A DNA stretch of 64,000 nucleotides from Oceanispirochaeta sp. M1. GTDB taxonomy: Bacteria > Spirochaetota > Spirochaetia > DSM-2461. Shown piece after piece: positions 8,099-18,855 of the stretch. The notes beneath the pieces are model-generated. The model worked only from the letters and a program-made list of their open reading frames with translations, was not told where the DNA came from and ran no database searches. The translations under genes were made by a program, and so were the position numbers. Numbering within the stretch: the stretch's first letter is position 1; the number at the start of each line of letters is the position of its first letter. The stretch is from positions 1-64,000 of the forward strand of contig NZ_QQPQ01000020.1 in NCBI RefSeq assembly GCF_003346715.1. The letters are read 5' to 3'.

Positions 8099-9373
8099 TT
8101 ATTTGTCGTGGAAAGATGCGGCAGTTGCCTTGATTTGAAGGGCCTGTCCGGAATCATCCTGCAGTTTGTTCTGTACCATGGCTGTTACACCGGTAGAGAG
8201 ACCATAGAGATTGATAAAACCTTCTGCATCATGGTGGTCGTAACTGGATTCTCCAAAGGAGGCCAGGTCTTCCAGGTAGAGTGCATAGGGTGACTTTCTT
8301 CCTGCTACAAAGACATTTCCCTTGTACATTACAAGTTTAACTGAACCCGTTGTATACTCTGTAGTCTTCTTCATGAATTCTTCCAGGGCATAGCGGCTGG
8401 TGGTGTACCATTTACCGGCATATACCAGATCGGCATAGTCCAGAGCCAGCTTGTGTTTAAGATGAAGGGCATCATTATTGATGGTAAACATCTCAAGATC
8501 CCTCAGAGCAGTGTGGAGTAGAGTTCCACCGGGTGTTTCGTATACACCACGGCTTTTCATTCCCACCAGTCTTGTTTCAACAACATCTATACGGCCGATA
8601 CCATGGGCAGCAGCTCTTTTGTTAAGTTCCTGGAGGAGTGCATAAGCTTCCATTTCCTTTCCGTTAACGGCAGTAGGAATTCCTTCTTTGAAATCAATAA
8701 TGATCTCTTCTTCTGTATCAGGTGCATCTTTGGGGGATGTTGTCAGCTGAAACATCTGCTCCTGAGGTCTGTTCCAGGGATTTTCCAGGTCGCCGCCCTC
8801 ATGACTCATATGCCATACATTCCAGTCTCTGGAGTAGATATTTTTCTTGGATATCTTACCAAGATTGATATTGCGTTTTTCAGCATACTCAATGGCATCT
8901 TCTCTTGAGTGGATATCCCATATTCTCCAGGGGGCAATAACCTTGAGATGTGGAGCAAGGGCCTTGTAGGTCAGTTCAAAACGAACCTGGTCATTACCCT
9001 TTCCTGTACAACCGTGACACAACGCATCACAGCCTTCAGCAAGGGCAATATCAACCTGGTATTTAGCCTGGATGGGCCGTGCAATTGATGTTCCCAGTAG
9101 ATACTGACCTTCATATATCGCACCGGCTCTTACCATTGGATAAATATAGTCTTTTGTCAGTTCTTCCCTCAGATCGGCAAGAAAGTATTTGGATGCACCC
9201 GCATTGAGGGCTTTCTGTTCCATTCCTTTCCAATCTTCATCCTGTCCCACATTGGTACAGATGGCAATGACTTCAGCATTGTCGTAGTTTTCTTTCAGCC
9301 ACTGAATAATTATTGAAGTATCCAGTCCGCCGGAATAAGCCAGGGCAATTTTTTTTATCTTTGTATCGCTCAT
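8099..9373 (-). CDS. argG: Argininosuccinate synthase
   Basis: A 424-aa enzyme that joins citrulline and aspartate with ATP to form argininosuccinate. The N-terminal PP-loop ALAYSGGLDTS (about 11-21) binds ATP; GTSIARP and HGCTGKGNDQVRFE bind citrulline and aspartate; SRGVYETPGG follows. It is slightly longer than the usual 400 aa, with a short C-terminal extension. Its ATG overlaps the argD stop by 4 nt (ATGA). It is the last gene of argR-C-B-D-G. No argH (lyase) or argF (carbamoyltransferase) is in the window, so those steps must be encoded elsewhere. Confidence 0.95.
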   Translation of the reverse strand: MSDTKIKKIALAYSGGLDTSIIIQWLKENYDNAEVIAICTNVGQDEDWKGMEQKALNAGASKYFLADLREELTKDYIYPMVRAGAIYEGQYLLGTSIARPIQAKYQVDIALAEGCDALCHGCTGKGNDQVRFELTYKALAPHLKVIAPWRIWDIHSREDAIEYAEKRNINLGKISKKNIYSRDWNVWHMSHEGGDLENPWNRPQEQMFQLTTSPKDAPDTEEEIIIDFKEGIPTAVNGKEMEAYALLQELNKRAAAHGIGRIDVVETRLVGMKSRGVYETPGGTLLHTALRDLEMFTINNDALHLKHKLALDYADLVYAGKWYTTSRYALEEFMKKTTEYTTGSVKLVMYKGNVFVAGRKSPYALYLEDLASFGESSYDHHDAEGFINLYGLSTGVTAMVQNKLQDDSGQALQIKATAASFHDK

Positions 9374-10584
9374 AACATCTCCTTAATTGATTTAAATAAT
9401 ATCTTTACTCCATCCTGGAGTTCTTTTTCACTGATAACCAGGGGTGGAACAATTCTCAGAACTGCTTTCCCTGATCTTAGCAGGAGTAATCCATTCTCTC
9501 TGCATTCATTCATAACAGCAGGAATCTTCTCTGCTGTTAGTGAGTCAAGCTGAAGTCCTACCATCAGACCCTTTCCAAGTACTGATCCCTTTAGGTTTTC
9601 TTCTTTCATAGTTTTCTGTAGAAGAGAACTTAAAAATTGTCCTTTTATCCTTACAGAATCTAAAAAATCTTTATTGTTGATATGCTTCAGTACTTTCAGG
9701 GCCACCTGGCAGGTCACGGGACCTCCACCGAAGGTTGTTCCATGATCTCCGGGACTGAGAAGATCATTTACTTTGGCTGGAATAAGTGTTGCTGACAAGG
9801 GAAGGCCGGCAGCAAGAGGTTTAGCCAGGGTAATTATATCTGCATTGAGACCGCAGGCGGCTGAAGCGAAAAGAGATCCTGTTCTCCCCAGACCTGTCTG
9901 AACTTCATCGGCAATAAGAATTACATTATTCTCTGCACAGAACTTGTTAAGAGTTTCAATCATCTCAGTACTGAGAGAGACCAGTCCCCCTTCACCCTGA
10001 ACAACTTCAACAATGATGGCTGCAGTATCAGCAGCATCTGAAAAGCTTTTAAGAGCATCAGGGTCATTGTAGGGTAGAATTGTGCAACCGGGAATCAGGG
10101 GGCCGAAAGGAGTTTTATACTTCTCAGTCGCCGTTACACTCAGAGCTCCCATGGTTCGGCCATGGAATCCTGATGAGAAAGAGATCAGGCCGATTGCATT
10201 ATCTCCTTTCATCTTTTTTCCATAGAGCCTTGCGTATTTCAGGGCAGCCTCATTGGCCTCAGTTCCGCTGCTGCCGAAATGAACGGCAGCAAAGTTACCG
10301 GCAGCTGTCAGAGTCTCTGCCAGCTGTACTGTGGGCTCGGTTGTATAGACGTTAGATACATGAATCAGTTTTTTCATCTGATTATAGGCGGCCTCCGCCA
10401 GATCTTCTCTACCGTATCCCAGGGCATTAACGGCAATTCCGGAACCAAAATCCAGGTATTCCTTTCCGCCTTTGTCATATAAATAGCAGCCTTTTCCATA
10501 ATCAATCTGCAGGAAAGTATCTGCGAAATTCTTTGGTAGGGGCGGGTTCTGTATCAAATATGGTGTCATTGTGTTCTCACTCAT
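9370..10584 (-). CDS. argD: Acetylornithine aminotransferase
   Basis: A 404-aa class III pyridoxal-phosphate aminotransferase that converts N-acetylglutamate semialdehyde to N-acetylornithine. Visible motifs are the phosphate-binding HFGSSGTEANEAALK, the PLP-ring segment SFSSGFHGRTMG, ADEVQTGLGRTG (Asp that binds the pyridine nitrogen) and the Schiff-base lysine in ITLAKPLAAGLP. TTFGGGPVTC follows. It begins 2 nt after argB and overlaps argG by 4 nt. Similar enzymes can use other omega-amino substrates; the arginine operon context settles the call. Confidence 0.93.
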   Translation of the reverse strand: MSENTMTPYLIQNPPLPKNFADTFLQIDYGKGCYLYDKGGKEYLDFGSGIAVNALGYGREDLAEAAYNQMKKLIHVSNVYTTEPTVQLAETLTAAGNFAAVHFGSSGTEANEAALKYARLYGKKMKGDNAIGLISFSSGFHGRTMGALSVTATEKYKTPFGPLIPGCTILPYNDPDALKSFSDAADTAAIIVEVVQGEGGLVSLSTEMIETLNKFCAENNVILIADEVQTGLGRTGSLFASAACGLNADIITLAKPLAAGLPLSATLIPAKVNDLLSPGDHGTTFGGGPVTCQVALKVLKHINNKDFLDSVRIKGQFLSSLLQKTMKEENLKGSVLGKGLMVGLQLDSLTAEKIPAVMNECRENGLLLLRSGKAVLRIVPPLVISEKELQDGVKILFKSIKEML

Positions 10585-10586
10585 GC

Positions 10587-11390
10587 TTAGTCCTTAATCA
10601 AGGCCGCAGGGTTCCTGAGTATAATACTCGTACCCTTTGTTCCGGCTATGATCTTTTCAAGATCTCCGGGGTTTTCATAATTAGTTATCTGTATTTCTTT
10701 GACGCCCTGTCGGATAGCTGCCAGAGAAGATCTGACTTTTGGAATCATTCCTCCCTGAATATCTCCATTACTGATAGAGTCTTCGATGTATTTTTCATCC
10801 ATTGAAGACACAACAGCACCCTGTATAAGAATTCCCGGTATATCCGAGATAAAAATCAGATCATCAGCATTGACCGCTCCGGCTACTGCAAGAGCGGCTT
10901 CATCTGCATTTATGTTCATGCCCTTTCCGTCAGAATCAGTACTGACAGAGGATAGTACCGGGAAAAAATTATTTTTCATCAGTATTTCCAACAGGGAAGG
11001 ATCTACATCCTTAACAGTTCCTGTTCTGTTTTCTTCGCTTCCAGTAAATTCAGCTGACTCAGAGATAATAAGAGAGCCGTCCGCTCCTGAGAGTCCCACT
11101 GCATTGAGGCCGGATTTCTGAAACAGTCTTACAAGATGTTTATTCATCAGACCCGCAAGGCCCATATCAACAAGATCCATTTCAGGAACAGAAGTCATCC
11201 TTCTTCCATCAATAAAACGGGGCTCCAGATTATACTGTTTCTGAATTGAACTGACAGCCGCACCACCGCCATGAACAAAAACGATTCTGTAACCCTCTGA
11301 TATCAGACTTTTAATTTCCAGAGCCATCTCTGTTATCAGTGAAGAAGACTCAGCTGCCTTTCCACCTGCTTTTATTACAATTGTCTTCAT
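10587..11390 (-). CDS. argB: Acetylglutamate kinase
   Basis: A 267-aa amino-acid kinase that phosphorylates N-acetylglutamate. It opens with KAGGKA (the ATP-binding glycine-rich loop), then VFVHGGGAAVS (substrate loop), VSTDSDGKGMNINADEAA and DIPGIL near the nucleotide site. The protein starts directly at the first beta strand and lacks the N-terminal helix found in arginine-inhibited hexameric kinases, so feedback inhibition is probably absent, as in the short E. coli type (inference). The ATG shares a base with the argC stop. Confidence 0.92.
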   Translation of the reverse strand: MKTIVIKAGGKAAESSSLITEMALEIKSLISEGYRIVFVHGGGAAVSSIQKQYNLEPRFIDGRRMTSVPEMDLVDMGLAGLMNKHLVRLFQKSGLNAVGLSGADGSLIISESAEFTGSEENRTGTVKDVDPSLLEILMKNNFFPVLSSVSTDSDGKGMNINADEAALAVAGAVNADDLIFISDIPGILIQGAVVSSMDEKYIEDSISNGDIQGGMIPKVRSSLAAIRQGVKEIQITNYENPGDLEKIIAGTKGTSIILRNPAALIKD

Positions 11391-12427
11391 CAGATCTCTC
11401 CGTGCAGTCTTAGACCGGCACTCTCTTCAAATCCGAAGCGGATATTCATATTCTGAATAGCCTGTCCGCTGGCTCCCTTGATCAGATTGTCAATCACTGA
11501 GAAAAGTATGAGATTTCTTCCTTCAATATGCCAACTTATATCACAGCGGTTAGAACCCCAAACCTGCTTTGTCTCGGGTATTGCTGGAAATACGGTTTTA
11601 ATAAAGGGTTTATCTTTGTAAAAATCATTGTACAAAGCTTTCATCTCATGGTTACTTATGTCTTTGCTGAGAACACAGCTGCTTGTGACAGCCATACCTC
11701 TTTTCATCGGTACAAGATGGGGGACGAAAAGAATCGTTGTATTGCTGTCGGCCTTCTGAGCCTCTTTCAATATTTCCCATGAGTGTCTGTGACTGGTGCC
11801 TGGAGAGTAGGCACAGGTATTTTCTGAGCGTTCAACAAGTAGATTACCTATTTTTGCTTTCCTTCCTGCCCCGGAAATGCCTGAAAGAGCATTGACCATA
11901 ATACCGCCTGATATAAGTCCCTTTTTAAGGAGAGGAATCAGTGGAAGAAGAGTCGCGGTAGGGTAGCATCCGGGGTTGGCTATGAGATCAGCTGTCTGAA
12001 TCTTATCTTTATATATTTCAGAGAGACCGAAAACAGCAGAAGGAAGTAGATCCTCTCTGGGCGGTTTTTCTCCATAGGCTTTTTCAAACAGGAGGGGATC
12101 TTCAATTCTGAAATCAGCTGAAAGATCTATTACAACCGAATCTTTATAAAAGGGATCACAGACCACTGCTGATGCCAGATGGGGAAGTGCTGAAAAAACT
12201 ACTTCCGGCTTTAACGCGGCAGCGTCTTTTACCGAAACATAAAGACCTGAAGTCAATGTCATTTTATTATTGATTGAGGGATGCAGCCCCGAATCTGAAT
12301 CAATAACCGAAGATCCTGCAATAGATGACGATACAGCAATTATCTGATCAATATCAGGATGTGTACTGAGTTGCCTCAGCAGGATCTGTCCTGTATAACC
12401 GGTTGCTCCCAGTACAGCGGCTTTCAT
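11390..12427 (-). CDS. argC: N-acetyl-gamma-glutamyl-phosphate reductase
   Basis: A 345-aa NADPH-dependent reductase that makes N-acetylglutamate semialdehyde. The Rossmann motif VLGATGYTG is at residues 5-13. The catalytic cysteine is in NPGCYPTA (about 155). The semialdehyde-dehydrogenase substrate region includes SGISGAGRKA and the general base His in PHLVPMKRG. Length is typical. The stop overlaps the argB start, and the start is adjacent to the argR stop. Confidence 0.94.
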   Translation of the reverse strand: MKAAVLGATGYTGQILLRQLSTHPDIDQIIAVSSSIAGSSVIDSDSGLHPSINNKMTLTSGLYVSVKDAAALKPEVVFSALPHLASAVVCDPFYKDSVVIDLSADFRIEDPLLFEKAYGEKPPREDLLPSAVFGLSEIYKDKIQTADLIANPGCYPTATLLPLIPLLKKGLISGGIMVNALSGISGAGRKAKIGNLLVERSENTCAYSPGTSHRHSWEILKEAQKADSNTTILFVPHLVPMKRGMAVTSSCVLSKDISNHEMKALYNDFYKDKPFIKTVFPAIPETKQVWGSNRCDISWHIEGRNLILFSVIDNLIKGASGQAIQNMNIRFGFEESAGLRLHGEI

Positions 12428-12900
12428 TATTCCAGCTCCAGTTCAGGTATGATATTTTTGATTGTTGCAAGAAATTGCTGAGAACTGAGATTTTCTTTCA
12501 TCACAATAAGAATTGTGTCATCACCTGCGATGGTTCCAAGAATCTCATCAAGCTCCAGGTTATCCAATGCAATGGCTACTGTATCAGCATGACCCGCAAG
12601 AGTTTTCATAATGCAGAGATTAGCTGAGAAGCTGATAGAGAGAAATCCCCTGGTTATATCACTTAGATACTGCTGAGTGGATTCCATCTCTTTTCTGTTT
12701 CTGGGAAGGGTATAATAATATCCGTTATTTCCATCGGAGACCTTTCCCACCTTAAGCAGTTTTAGATCCCTTGAAAGAGTAGCCTGTGTAACACTTACTT
12801 CCTCTTTTTGTAAAAAGGCTAAAAGCTGTTCCTGACTGGTTATATGATACTCGTTTATAATACGTTTTATTGACTTTAATCTGGCTGTTCTACTGTTCAT
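12427..12900 (-). CDS. argR: Arginine repressor ArgR
   Basis: A 157-aa ArgR/AhrC regulator. The N-terminal winged helix-turn-helix (about 5-70) carries TQATLSRDLKLL, the DNA-recognition Ser-Arg. The C-terminal oligomerisation and arginine-binding domain has GTIAGDDTILIV, whose paired Asp residues bind L-arginine. ATG at 12900 is preferred over the in-frame TTG at 12909 because it gives the usual family N terminus, though GAGGG sits close. It leads the arg operon and has two ARG boxes over its own promoter, so it probably represses itself and argCBDG when arginine is plentiful. Confidence 0.94.
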   Translation of the reverse strand: MNSRTARLKSIKRIINEYHITSQEQLLAFLQKEEVSVTQATLSRDLKLLKVGKVSDGNNGYYYTLPRNRKEMESTQQYLSDITRGFLSISFSANLCIMKTLAGHADTVAIALDNLELDEILGTIAGDDTILIVMKENLSSQQFLATIKNIIPELELE

Positions 12901-12912
12901 TTCCCTCAACCG

Positions 12913-12930
12913 TATGAATATATATTCGTT
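12913..12930. promoter_or_regulatory. ARG box 1 (ArgR operator)
   Basis: The 18-bp site TATGAATATATATTCGTT matches the TnTGAATwwwwATTCAnA operator consensus at nearly every fixed position. It lies 13 nt upstream of the argR ATG. Confidence 0.75.
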
Positions 12931-12933
12931 ATA

Positions 12934-12951
12934 GATGAATAAATATACATA
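12934..12951. promoter_or_regulatory. ARG box 2 (ArgR operator)
   Basis: A second 18-bp near-palindrome, GATGAATAAATATACATA, has about two mismatches to the ARG consensus. Its start is exactly 21 bp from ARG box 1, the two-turn phasing used by ArgR hexamers, and it covers the promoter -10. Confidence 0.7.
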
Positions 12952-12970
12952 CTATTGAGTATTTGTTCAA
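12942..12970 (-). promoter_or_regulatory. Promoter of the argRCBDG operon
   Basis: On the minus strand, -35 TTGAAC (12965-12970), a 17-bp spacer and -10 TATATT (12942-12947). The -10 lies inside ARG box 2, so bound ArgR would block polymerase. Confidence 0.65.
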
Positions 12971-12991
12971 GATTAATAAATCAGTTTCTTC

Positions 12992-13630
12992 TTAATCTTC
13001 AGCACCGTGCTCTATAAGCAGATCTTTAAGGGTTTCATACTGACGCCATGTTGCATACATCAGGGGAGTGTAACCCCTTTTATCAATTATATTTACTTCG
13101 GCTCCACGCTTTACGAGAACCTCTGCTGTTTCCCTCAGCCCCTTCTGCACAGAAAGCAGTAGAGCAGGTACTCCTGCGGATGAAATAGTATTGGGTTCGG
13201 CTCCATTTTTAACCAGTTCAAGAGAAGTAAGCTCCATATTTCGGGATATTGCCATTATAAGTATACTGTTTCCGTATTGATTTATGAAATTAGGATCCGC
13301 ACCGGATCTGATTAATGCGGCAGCAGTTTGTTCCATGTCTCTGAGGACTGCAAGATAGAGTATTGAATCGCCTTCATTATCATACTCATCTGCTCCGGCA
13401 CCGGCATTGACCAGGGCAACACCCATCTGGTCATTATTATAAAGAATAGCCAGATGAAGAGCTGACCTTCCCCGGGAGTCATAGATATTTGGATCGTCCA
13501 ATTGATCCAGGGATGAATGGAAACTCTGTATATTCTGATCGGCAATAGCCTTGAATAAGTCTCTCTCCGCATCTGCAAATAGGGGGAAAGATGAAATTAG
13601 CATAATAAAAAGGATGAACTTTCTAAACAT
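12992..13630 (-). CDS. Exported ankyrin-repeat protein
   Basis: A 212-aa protein with a cleavable signal peptide (about residues 1-20, hydrophobic FILFIMLISSFPLFA then D). The mature part consists of about five ankyrin repeats, recognisable by phrases such as GRSALHLAILYNND, NAGAGADEYDNEGDSILYLAV, GADPNFINQYGNSILIMA and KRGYTPLMYATW. Ankyrin repeats are protein-binding scaffolds; here the scaffold would act in the periplasm or at the cell surface. No catalytic domain is present and the partner is unknown. It is transcribed toward the arg operon and is divergent from birA. Confidence 0.85.
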   Translation of the reverse strand: MFRKFILFIMLISSFPLFADAERDLFKAIADQNIQSFHSSLDQLDDPNIYDSRGRSALHLAILYNNDQMGVALVNAGAGADEYDNEGDSILYLAVLRDMEQTAAALIRSGADPNFINQYGNSILIMAISRNMELTSLELVKNGAEPNTISSAGVPALLLSVQKGLRETAEVLVKRGAEVNIIDKRGYTPLMYATWRQYETLKDLLIEHGAED

Positions 13631-13707
13631 ATATACCTGATATAAAGTAAGTTTACGTAATAATCAAGCTTTTCGGATGTACAGCTTATAACTATAATCA
13701 TAATAAA

Positions 13708-14454
13708 ATGAATATCACAGATCTTAATAATCCCTTCGGGGAAGCTGTTTATTATAAAGAAGAAACAGAATCCACTATGATTGATGCAGCCTCCTTAAAG
13801 AATACTAAGCATGGTTCTATTGTAATAACTGATTTTCAGAGCCTGGGCAGAGGGCGGGGCAGCGAGAGGAGCTGGGATTCCACAAAAGGAAAGAATCTTT
13901 TATTTACAGTAATACTTACTCCTGAGAAAATATCACATCCTCTTCTTCGTATCCCCCTTATCTGCGGACTTGCTCTTTGCGAATATCTGAGAGAAACCCA
14001 TAATCTTGATGCAGTACTGAAGTGGCCCAACGATGTTCTGGTGGATGAAAAAAAAATTGCCGGTATTCTCTGTGAATACCGGGGAGGTCATTTTCTCCTT
14101 GGAATGGGAATAAACTGTGAGCAGAAGGAGTTTGCAGCAGAAATATCAGGAAAGACAACATCTCTGAGCCTACAAGGGGTCAGCTCCTGCAGCCCCCCTG
14201 AGATACTTGAAGGATTCCTTATGGTACTTAAAAAGAGGCTTGAGAATTCTGAATGGAAGGAAGATGCTCTTTCTTTGTTATATAAAAAAGATGAAGAAGT
14301 TTCTGTCTGCGAGGGTCCTCCGGAAAATGAGACAATTACCAGACTCAGGATAGTGGATCTCAGTGATGATGGATTTCTTATAGTCAGGGAACTACCCGAT
14401 GGTAATCTCAGGCAAATCAGCGCCGGGGAAATACGCTTCACTGCTTTTAAATAG
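13708..14454 (+). CDS. birA: Biotin--[acetyl-CoA-carboxylase] ligase
   Basis: A 248-aa biotin protein ligase that activates biotin with ATP and attaches it to a lysine on the biotin carboxyl carrier protein. Motifs: EETESTMIDA, the biotinyl-AMP loop GRGRGSERSWDS, LKWPNDVLVDEKKIAGIL with the catalytic lysine, and GMGIN. The N-terminal helix-turn-helix of E. coli BirA is absent, so it is a group I ligase without repressor function. The C-terminal SH3-like cap is present. It reads toward groEL with 127 bp between. Confidence 0.93.
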   Translation: MNITDLNNPFGEAVYYKEETESTMIDAASLKNTKHGSIVITDFQSLGRGRGSERSWDSTKGKNLLFTVILTPEKISHPLLRIPLICGLALCEYLRETHNLDAVLKWPNDVLVDEKKIAGILCEYRGGHFLLGMGINCEQKEFAAEISGKTTSLSLQGVSSCSPPEILEGFLMVLKKRLENSEWKEDALSLLYKKDEEVSVCEGPPENETITRLRIVDLSDDGFLIVRELPDGNLRQISAGEIRFTAFK

Positions 14455-14482
14455 TTTTCCTTATTAATTAGCAAAATATTTC

Positions 14483-14511
14483 TTGATGAAACGAAATAGA
14501 ATGAGTATCTT
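14483..14511 (+). promoter_or_regulatory. Candidate promoter of groEL
   Basis: TTGATG (14483-14488), 17 bp, TATCTT (14506-14511); four of six matches in each box. I found no CIRCE operator (TTAGCACTC inverted repeat) in the 127 bp before groEL. Confidence 0.35.
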
Positions 14512-14542
14512 ACATCTGAAGATTTTAAGTCTTCTTAGATAA

Positions 14543-16228
<1,686 letters not shown>

Positions 16229-16250
16229 ATCAATCCCCTGTCCCCATGAT

Positions 16251-16283
16251 AGAGGAGGGAGGCGTGAGCTTCCCTCCTTTTTT
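16251..16283 (+). terminator. Intrinsic terminator of groEL
   Basis: Stem GGAGGGA (16254-16260) pairs with TCCCTCC (16271-16277), then a T-run. It starts about 22 nt after the groEL stop. Confidence 0.85.
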
Positions 16284-16364
16284 GGGGAATTTGGATTCAT
16301 TTTGAATACACAGGATAATAATTAGCAATAAATCAGTGATTTTAAGGAATACAGGAGACTGTTT

Positions 16365-16652
16365 ATGAAAAAGGATGATTTTGTCAGCACCATCGGTTAC
16401 AGCGGAATTTCGGCAATTTGTGATAAGAATTTACAGAAGCCGGGAACTCCCTTAGAAAAGCTGTTGGAAAATGGATTATTCAAGGCTGCTTTCAGTAAAG
16501 CACTCTTTGAAGAGAATATAGCTGATCAGGAAAAGGTGCTGGAATCATACAACAGACAGAGTGCTTCGGAGTATAAATCTATCGAAGAGCTGAAACGTCT
16601 ATTTGGTGTTTTTCACGTACCTGACAAAATTACCAAGGTTAAACGAATCTAA
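16365..16652 (+). CDS. Small hypothetical protein (95 aa)
   Basis: A 95-aa soluble protein with a good ribosome site (AGGAG 8 nt before ATG). It begins MKKDDFVSTIGYSGISAICD and is mostly predicted helix; the C-terminal half is rich in charged residues and ends VPDKITKVKRI. No domain, signal peptide or membrane segment is recognised. It lies between the groEL terminator and yajC, same strand, 70 bp before yajC. The coding appearance (codon use, RBS) is like its neighbours; function unknown. Confidence 0.7.
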   Translation: MKKDDFVSTIGYSGISAICDKNLQKPGTPLEKLLENGLFKAAFSKALFEENIADQEKVLESYNRQSASEYKSIEELKRLFGVFHVPDKITKVKRI

Positions 16653-16722
16653 TTGATTCTTGACGGCCCACGTTTTTCTGTGCTAATTTTACCCAACATT
16701 TTTTAATTCGAGGATAACTTAT

Positions 16723-17112
16723 ATGGAATTTTTGAGTCTAGCTCTCTTAATGGGTATGCCGACCGGTGGTGGATCTTCCAGCTCCGGTTCCATGACAACA
16801 AGTCTCGTTACCTTTGCTCTGGTAATCGGGATTTTCTATTTTCTTATTATCAGACCCCAGAATAAGAAGCAAAAAGATACTAAATCGATGATTGAAGCTG
16901 TCAAAAAGAATGACAAAGTCGTTACCATTGGTGGTATCAGGGGTACCGTTTTTTCAGTAAAAGAAGAAACTGTCATTGTTAAGGTAGATGATGAATGCAA
17001 GCTTGAATTCAACAAATCTGCCATTTCTACTGTTTTGAATGTCTCTCCCGAGAACAAGAAAGACAGCAAGGAAAGCAAAAAAGTCAGTAAAGACAGCAAA
17101 GAAAAAAAATAA
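16723..17112 (+). CDS. yajC: Preprotein translocase subunit YajC
   Basis: A 129-aa accessory subunit of the SecDF-YajC complex. After a Gly/Ser-rich N terminus, one membrane segment (about 27-44, VTFALVIGIFYFLIIRPQNK) carries the family motif IRPQNKKQKD, followed by a small cytoplasmic beta domain with GGIRGTV. The tail (about 105-129) is a highly charged Lys/Ser/Asp stretch beyond the usual length. It is the first gene of yajC-secD-secF, 18 nt before secD. Confidence 0.93.
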   Translation: MEFLSLALLMGMPTGGGSSSSGSMTTSLVTFALVIGIFYFLIIRPQNKKQKDTKSMIEAVKKNDKVVTIGGIRGTVFSVKEETVIVKVDDECKLEFNKSAISTVLNVSPENKKDSKESKKVSKDSKEKK

Positions 17113-17130
17113 CAGCTACCGGAGAATTTA

Positions 17131-18855
17131 ATGAATAAGCGATTGAGATTCATCGTTGTTCTTTTCTTTCTGGGTCTAGGTGCCTTTTTTCTGTACCCAA
17201 CAGTACAGTGGTACTTCAACACTCCCGAAGAAAAGAAAACCCTTGCTAACGGCTCCAAGGAACAGATCAGAAATTATGCCAAAATCGAAGCGTCAGAAGA
17301 CCTCGATACGTTGGTTGAGCTCGTAAAGGACAGCCCCGAAGCGGACTTTCCTGCAAATATCGATTTTCTTGTATCAGTTGCAAAAGACAACTATAAACTT
17401 GAAAAACGTGATATGCCCGATTCATGGACTGTTCAGTCTGTTCTGGCGGGATTTCAATCTGGAACTGAAGTTTACAGTGCTCTGGAAGATTACTACAGAG
17501 ATGATATTCTCAGTCTGAAAGAACTTAAGAACAAGACTCTTATGCTTGGTCTGGACCTTTCAGGTGGTATGAGTGTTGTTGTTGAAGCAAATATGGACAG
17601 TCTGGAAGAAAGACTGGAAAGAAAACCTACTGAAGAAGATATGAAAGAAGCCCTCACGCTGGCCATGGAGATTCTGAACAACAGAATTGACAAGTTCGGT
17701 GTAACAGAGCCTCAGATCAGAAAACAGTCAAACAACCAGATTTTGATTGAGATACCCGGAGAAGTTGACCCCGAGAGAGTAAACTCCTTCCTTATGGGTA
17801 AGGGTAATCTGAACTTTCATATCGTTGACGATGCAGCCACAAGCCGTATCGCCCAATATGCTCTTCAGAATCCCAGTGAAACCTTTGAAAACGGACGTCC
17901 TTCAGATAATTCAATTCTTGAAGCGGGACTTCTGGTATACGGACACTACAAAAAAGACAGCTATGGAATCGATCAGTTCCAGAGATATGTTGTTATTTCT
18001 GAAGAAATCGGTCTGGACGGACAGCACATCGAGCAGGCTAACGTTATAGCCGACCAGGTAACCGGTCAGCCCAATGTCATATTCAATCTGGACAGTGAAG
18101 GTGGAGAAATATTCTACAAGTTCACTTCCGACAATACTAATAATACTCTTGCCGTGGTAATGGATGACAAGGTAAAAGCAGCTGCAAGAATTTCAGAACC
18201 TATTAGAAATTCAGTCAGAATCACAGGTTTTGACTCAGATGAAGCCAACGATCTGGCACTGGTTCTAAGAACTGCTGCTCTTCCTGTAGAGCTTGAAGTT
18301 ACTAATGAAACAGCTGTTGGTGCTTCACTGGGTAACGATGCAATCGATGCCGGTCTGAAGTCAATTCTCTTCGGTTTTATTGGCGTATTTGTCTTTATGA
18401 TCATCTACTACAAGGGTGCCGGACTCATTGCGGACCTCGCACTGGTCCTCAACCTTGTATTTATTGTGGCTATCCTCTCCTCTTTCAACATGACACTCAC
18501 CATGACCAGTATTGCAGGTCTTATCCTCACTGTCGGTATGGCTGTGGATGCCAATGTAATTATCTTTGAGCGTATCAAGGAAGAACTGAGAGTGGGTAAA
18601 TCCAGATCAGCTGCAGTAGAAGCCGGATTTAAAAAGGCATTCTGGACAGTTATGGATGCCAACATTACAACTTTTATTGCTGCCATTTTTCTTTCTCAAC
18701 TCGGGAAGGGACCCATCCAGGGATTCGCAATTACCCTGGCTGTCGGTATAGTTTGTTCACTCTTTACAGCTATTTTCGTGTCCCGTCTTGTCTTTGACTT
18801 CGGTTCCGATGTTCTCAAGAAAGACAAAATGAGCATTGCCTGGGGGCTCAAATAA
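17131..18855 (+). CDS. secD: Protein translocase subunit SecD
   Basis: A 574-aa inner-membrane protein that, with SecF, uses the proton or sodium gradient to pull exported proteins through SecYEG. One N-terminal membrane segment (7-25) is followed by a large periplasmic part, with GLDLSGGMSVVVEA, the P1 domain (RIDKFGVTEPQIRKQ) and the head. Five membrane segments then lie at about 405-560, including LTVGMAVDANVIIFERIKEEL, the transmembrane Asp motif of the RND-type export motor. The stop overlaps the secF start by one base (TAATG). Confidence 0.96.
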   Translation: MNKRLRFIVVLFFLGLGAFFLYPTVQWYFNTPEEKKTLANGSKEQIRNYAKIEASEDLDTLVELVKDSPEADFPANIDFLVSVAKDNYKLEKRDMPDSWTVQSVLAGFQSGTEVYSALEDYYRDDILSLKELKNKTLMLGLDLSGGMSVVVEANMDSLEERLERKPTEEDMKEALTLAMEILNNRIDKFGVTEPQIRKQSNNQILIEIPGEVDPERVNSFLMGKGNLNFHIVDDAATSRIAQYALQNPSETFENGRPSDNSILEAGLLVYGHYKKDSYGIDQFQRYVVISEEIGLDGQHIEQANVIADQVTGQPNVIFNLDSEGGEIFYKFTSDNTNNTLAVVMDDKVKAAARISEPIRNSVRITGFDSDEANDLALVLRTAALPVELEVTNETAVGASLGNDAIDAGLKSILFGFIGVFVFMIIYYKGAGLIADLALVLNLVFIVAILSSFNMTLTMTSIAGLILTVGMAVDANVIIFERIKEELRVGKSRSAAVEAGFKKAFWTVMDANITTFIAAIFLSQLGKGPIQGFAITLAVGIVCSLFTAIFVSRLVFDFGSDVLKKDKMSIAWGLK

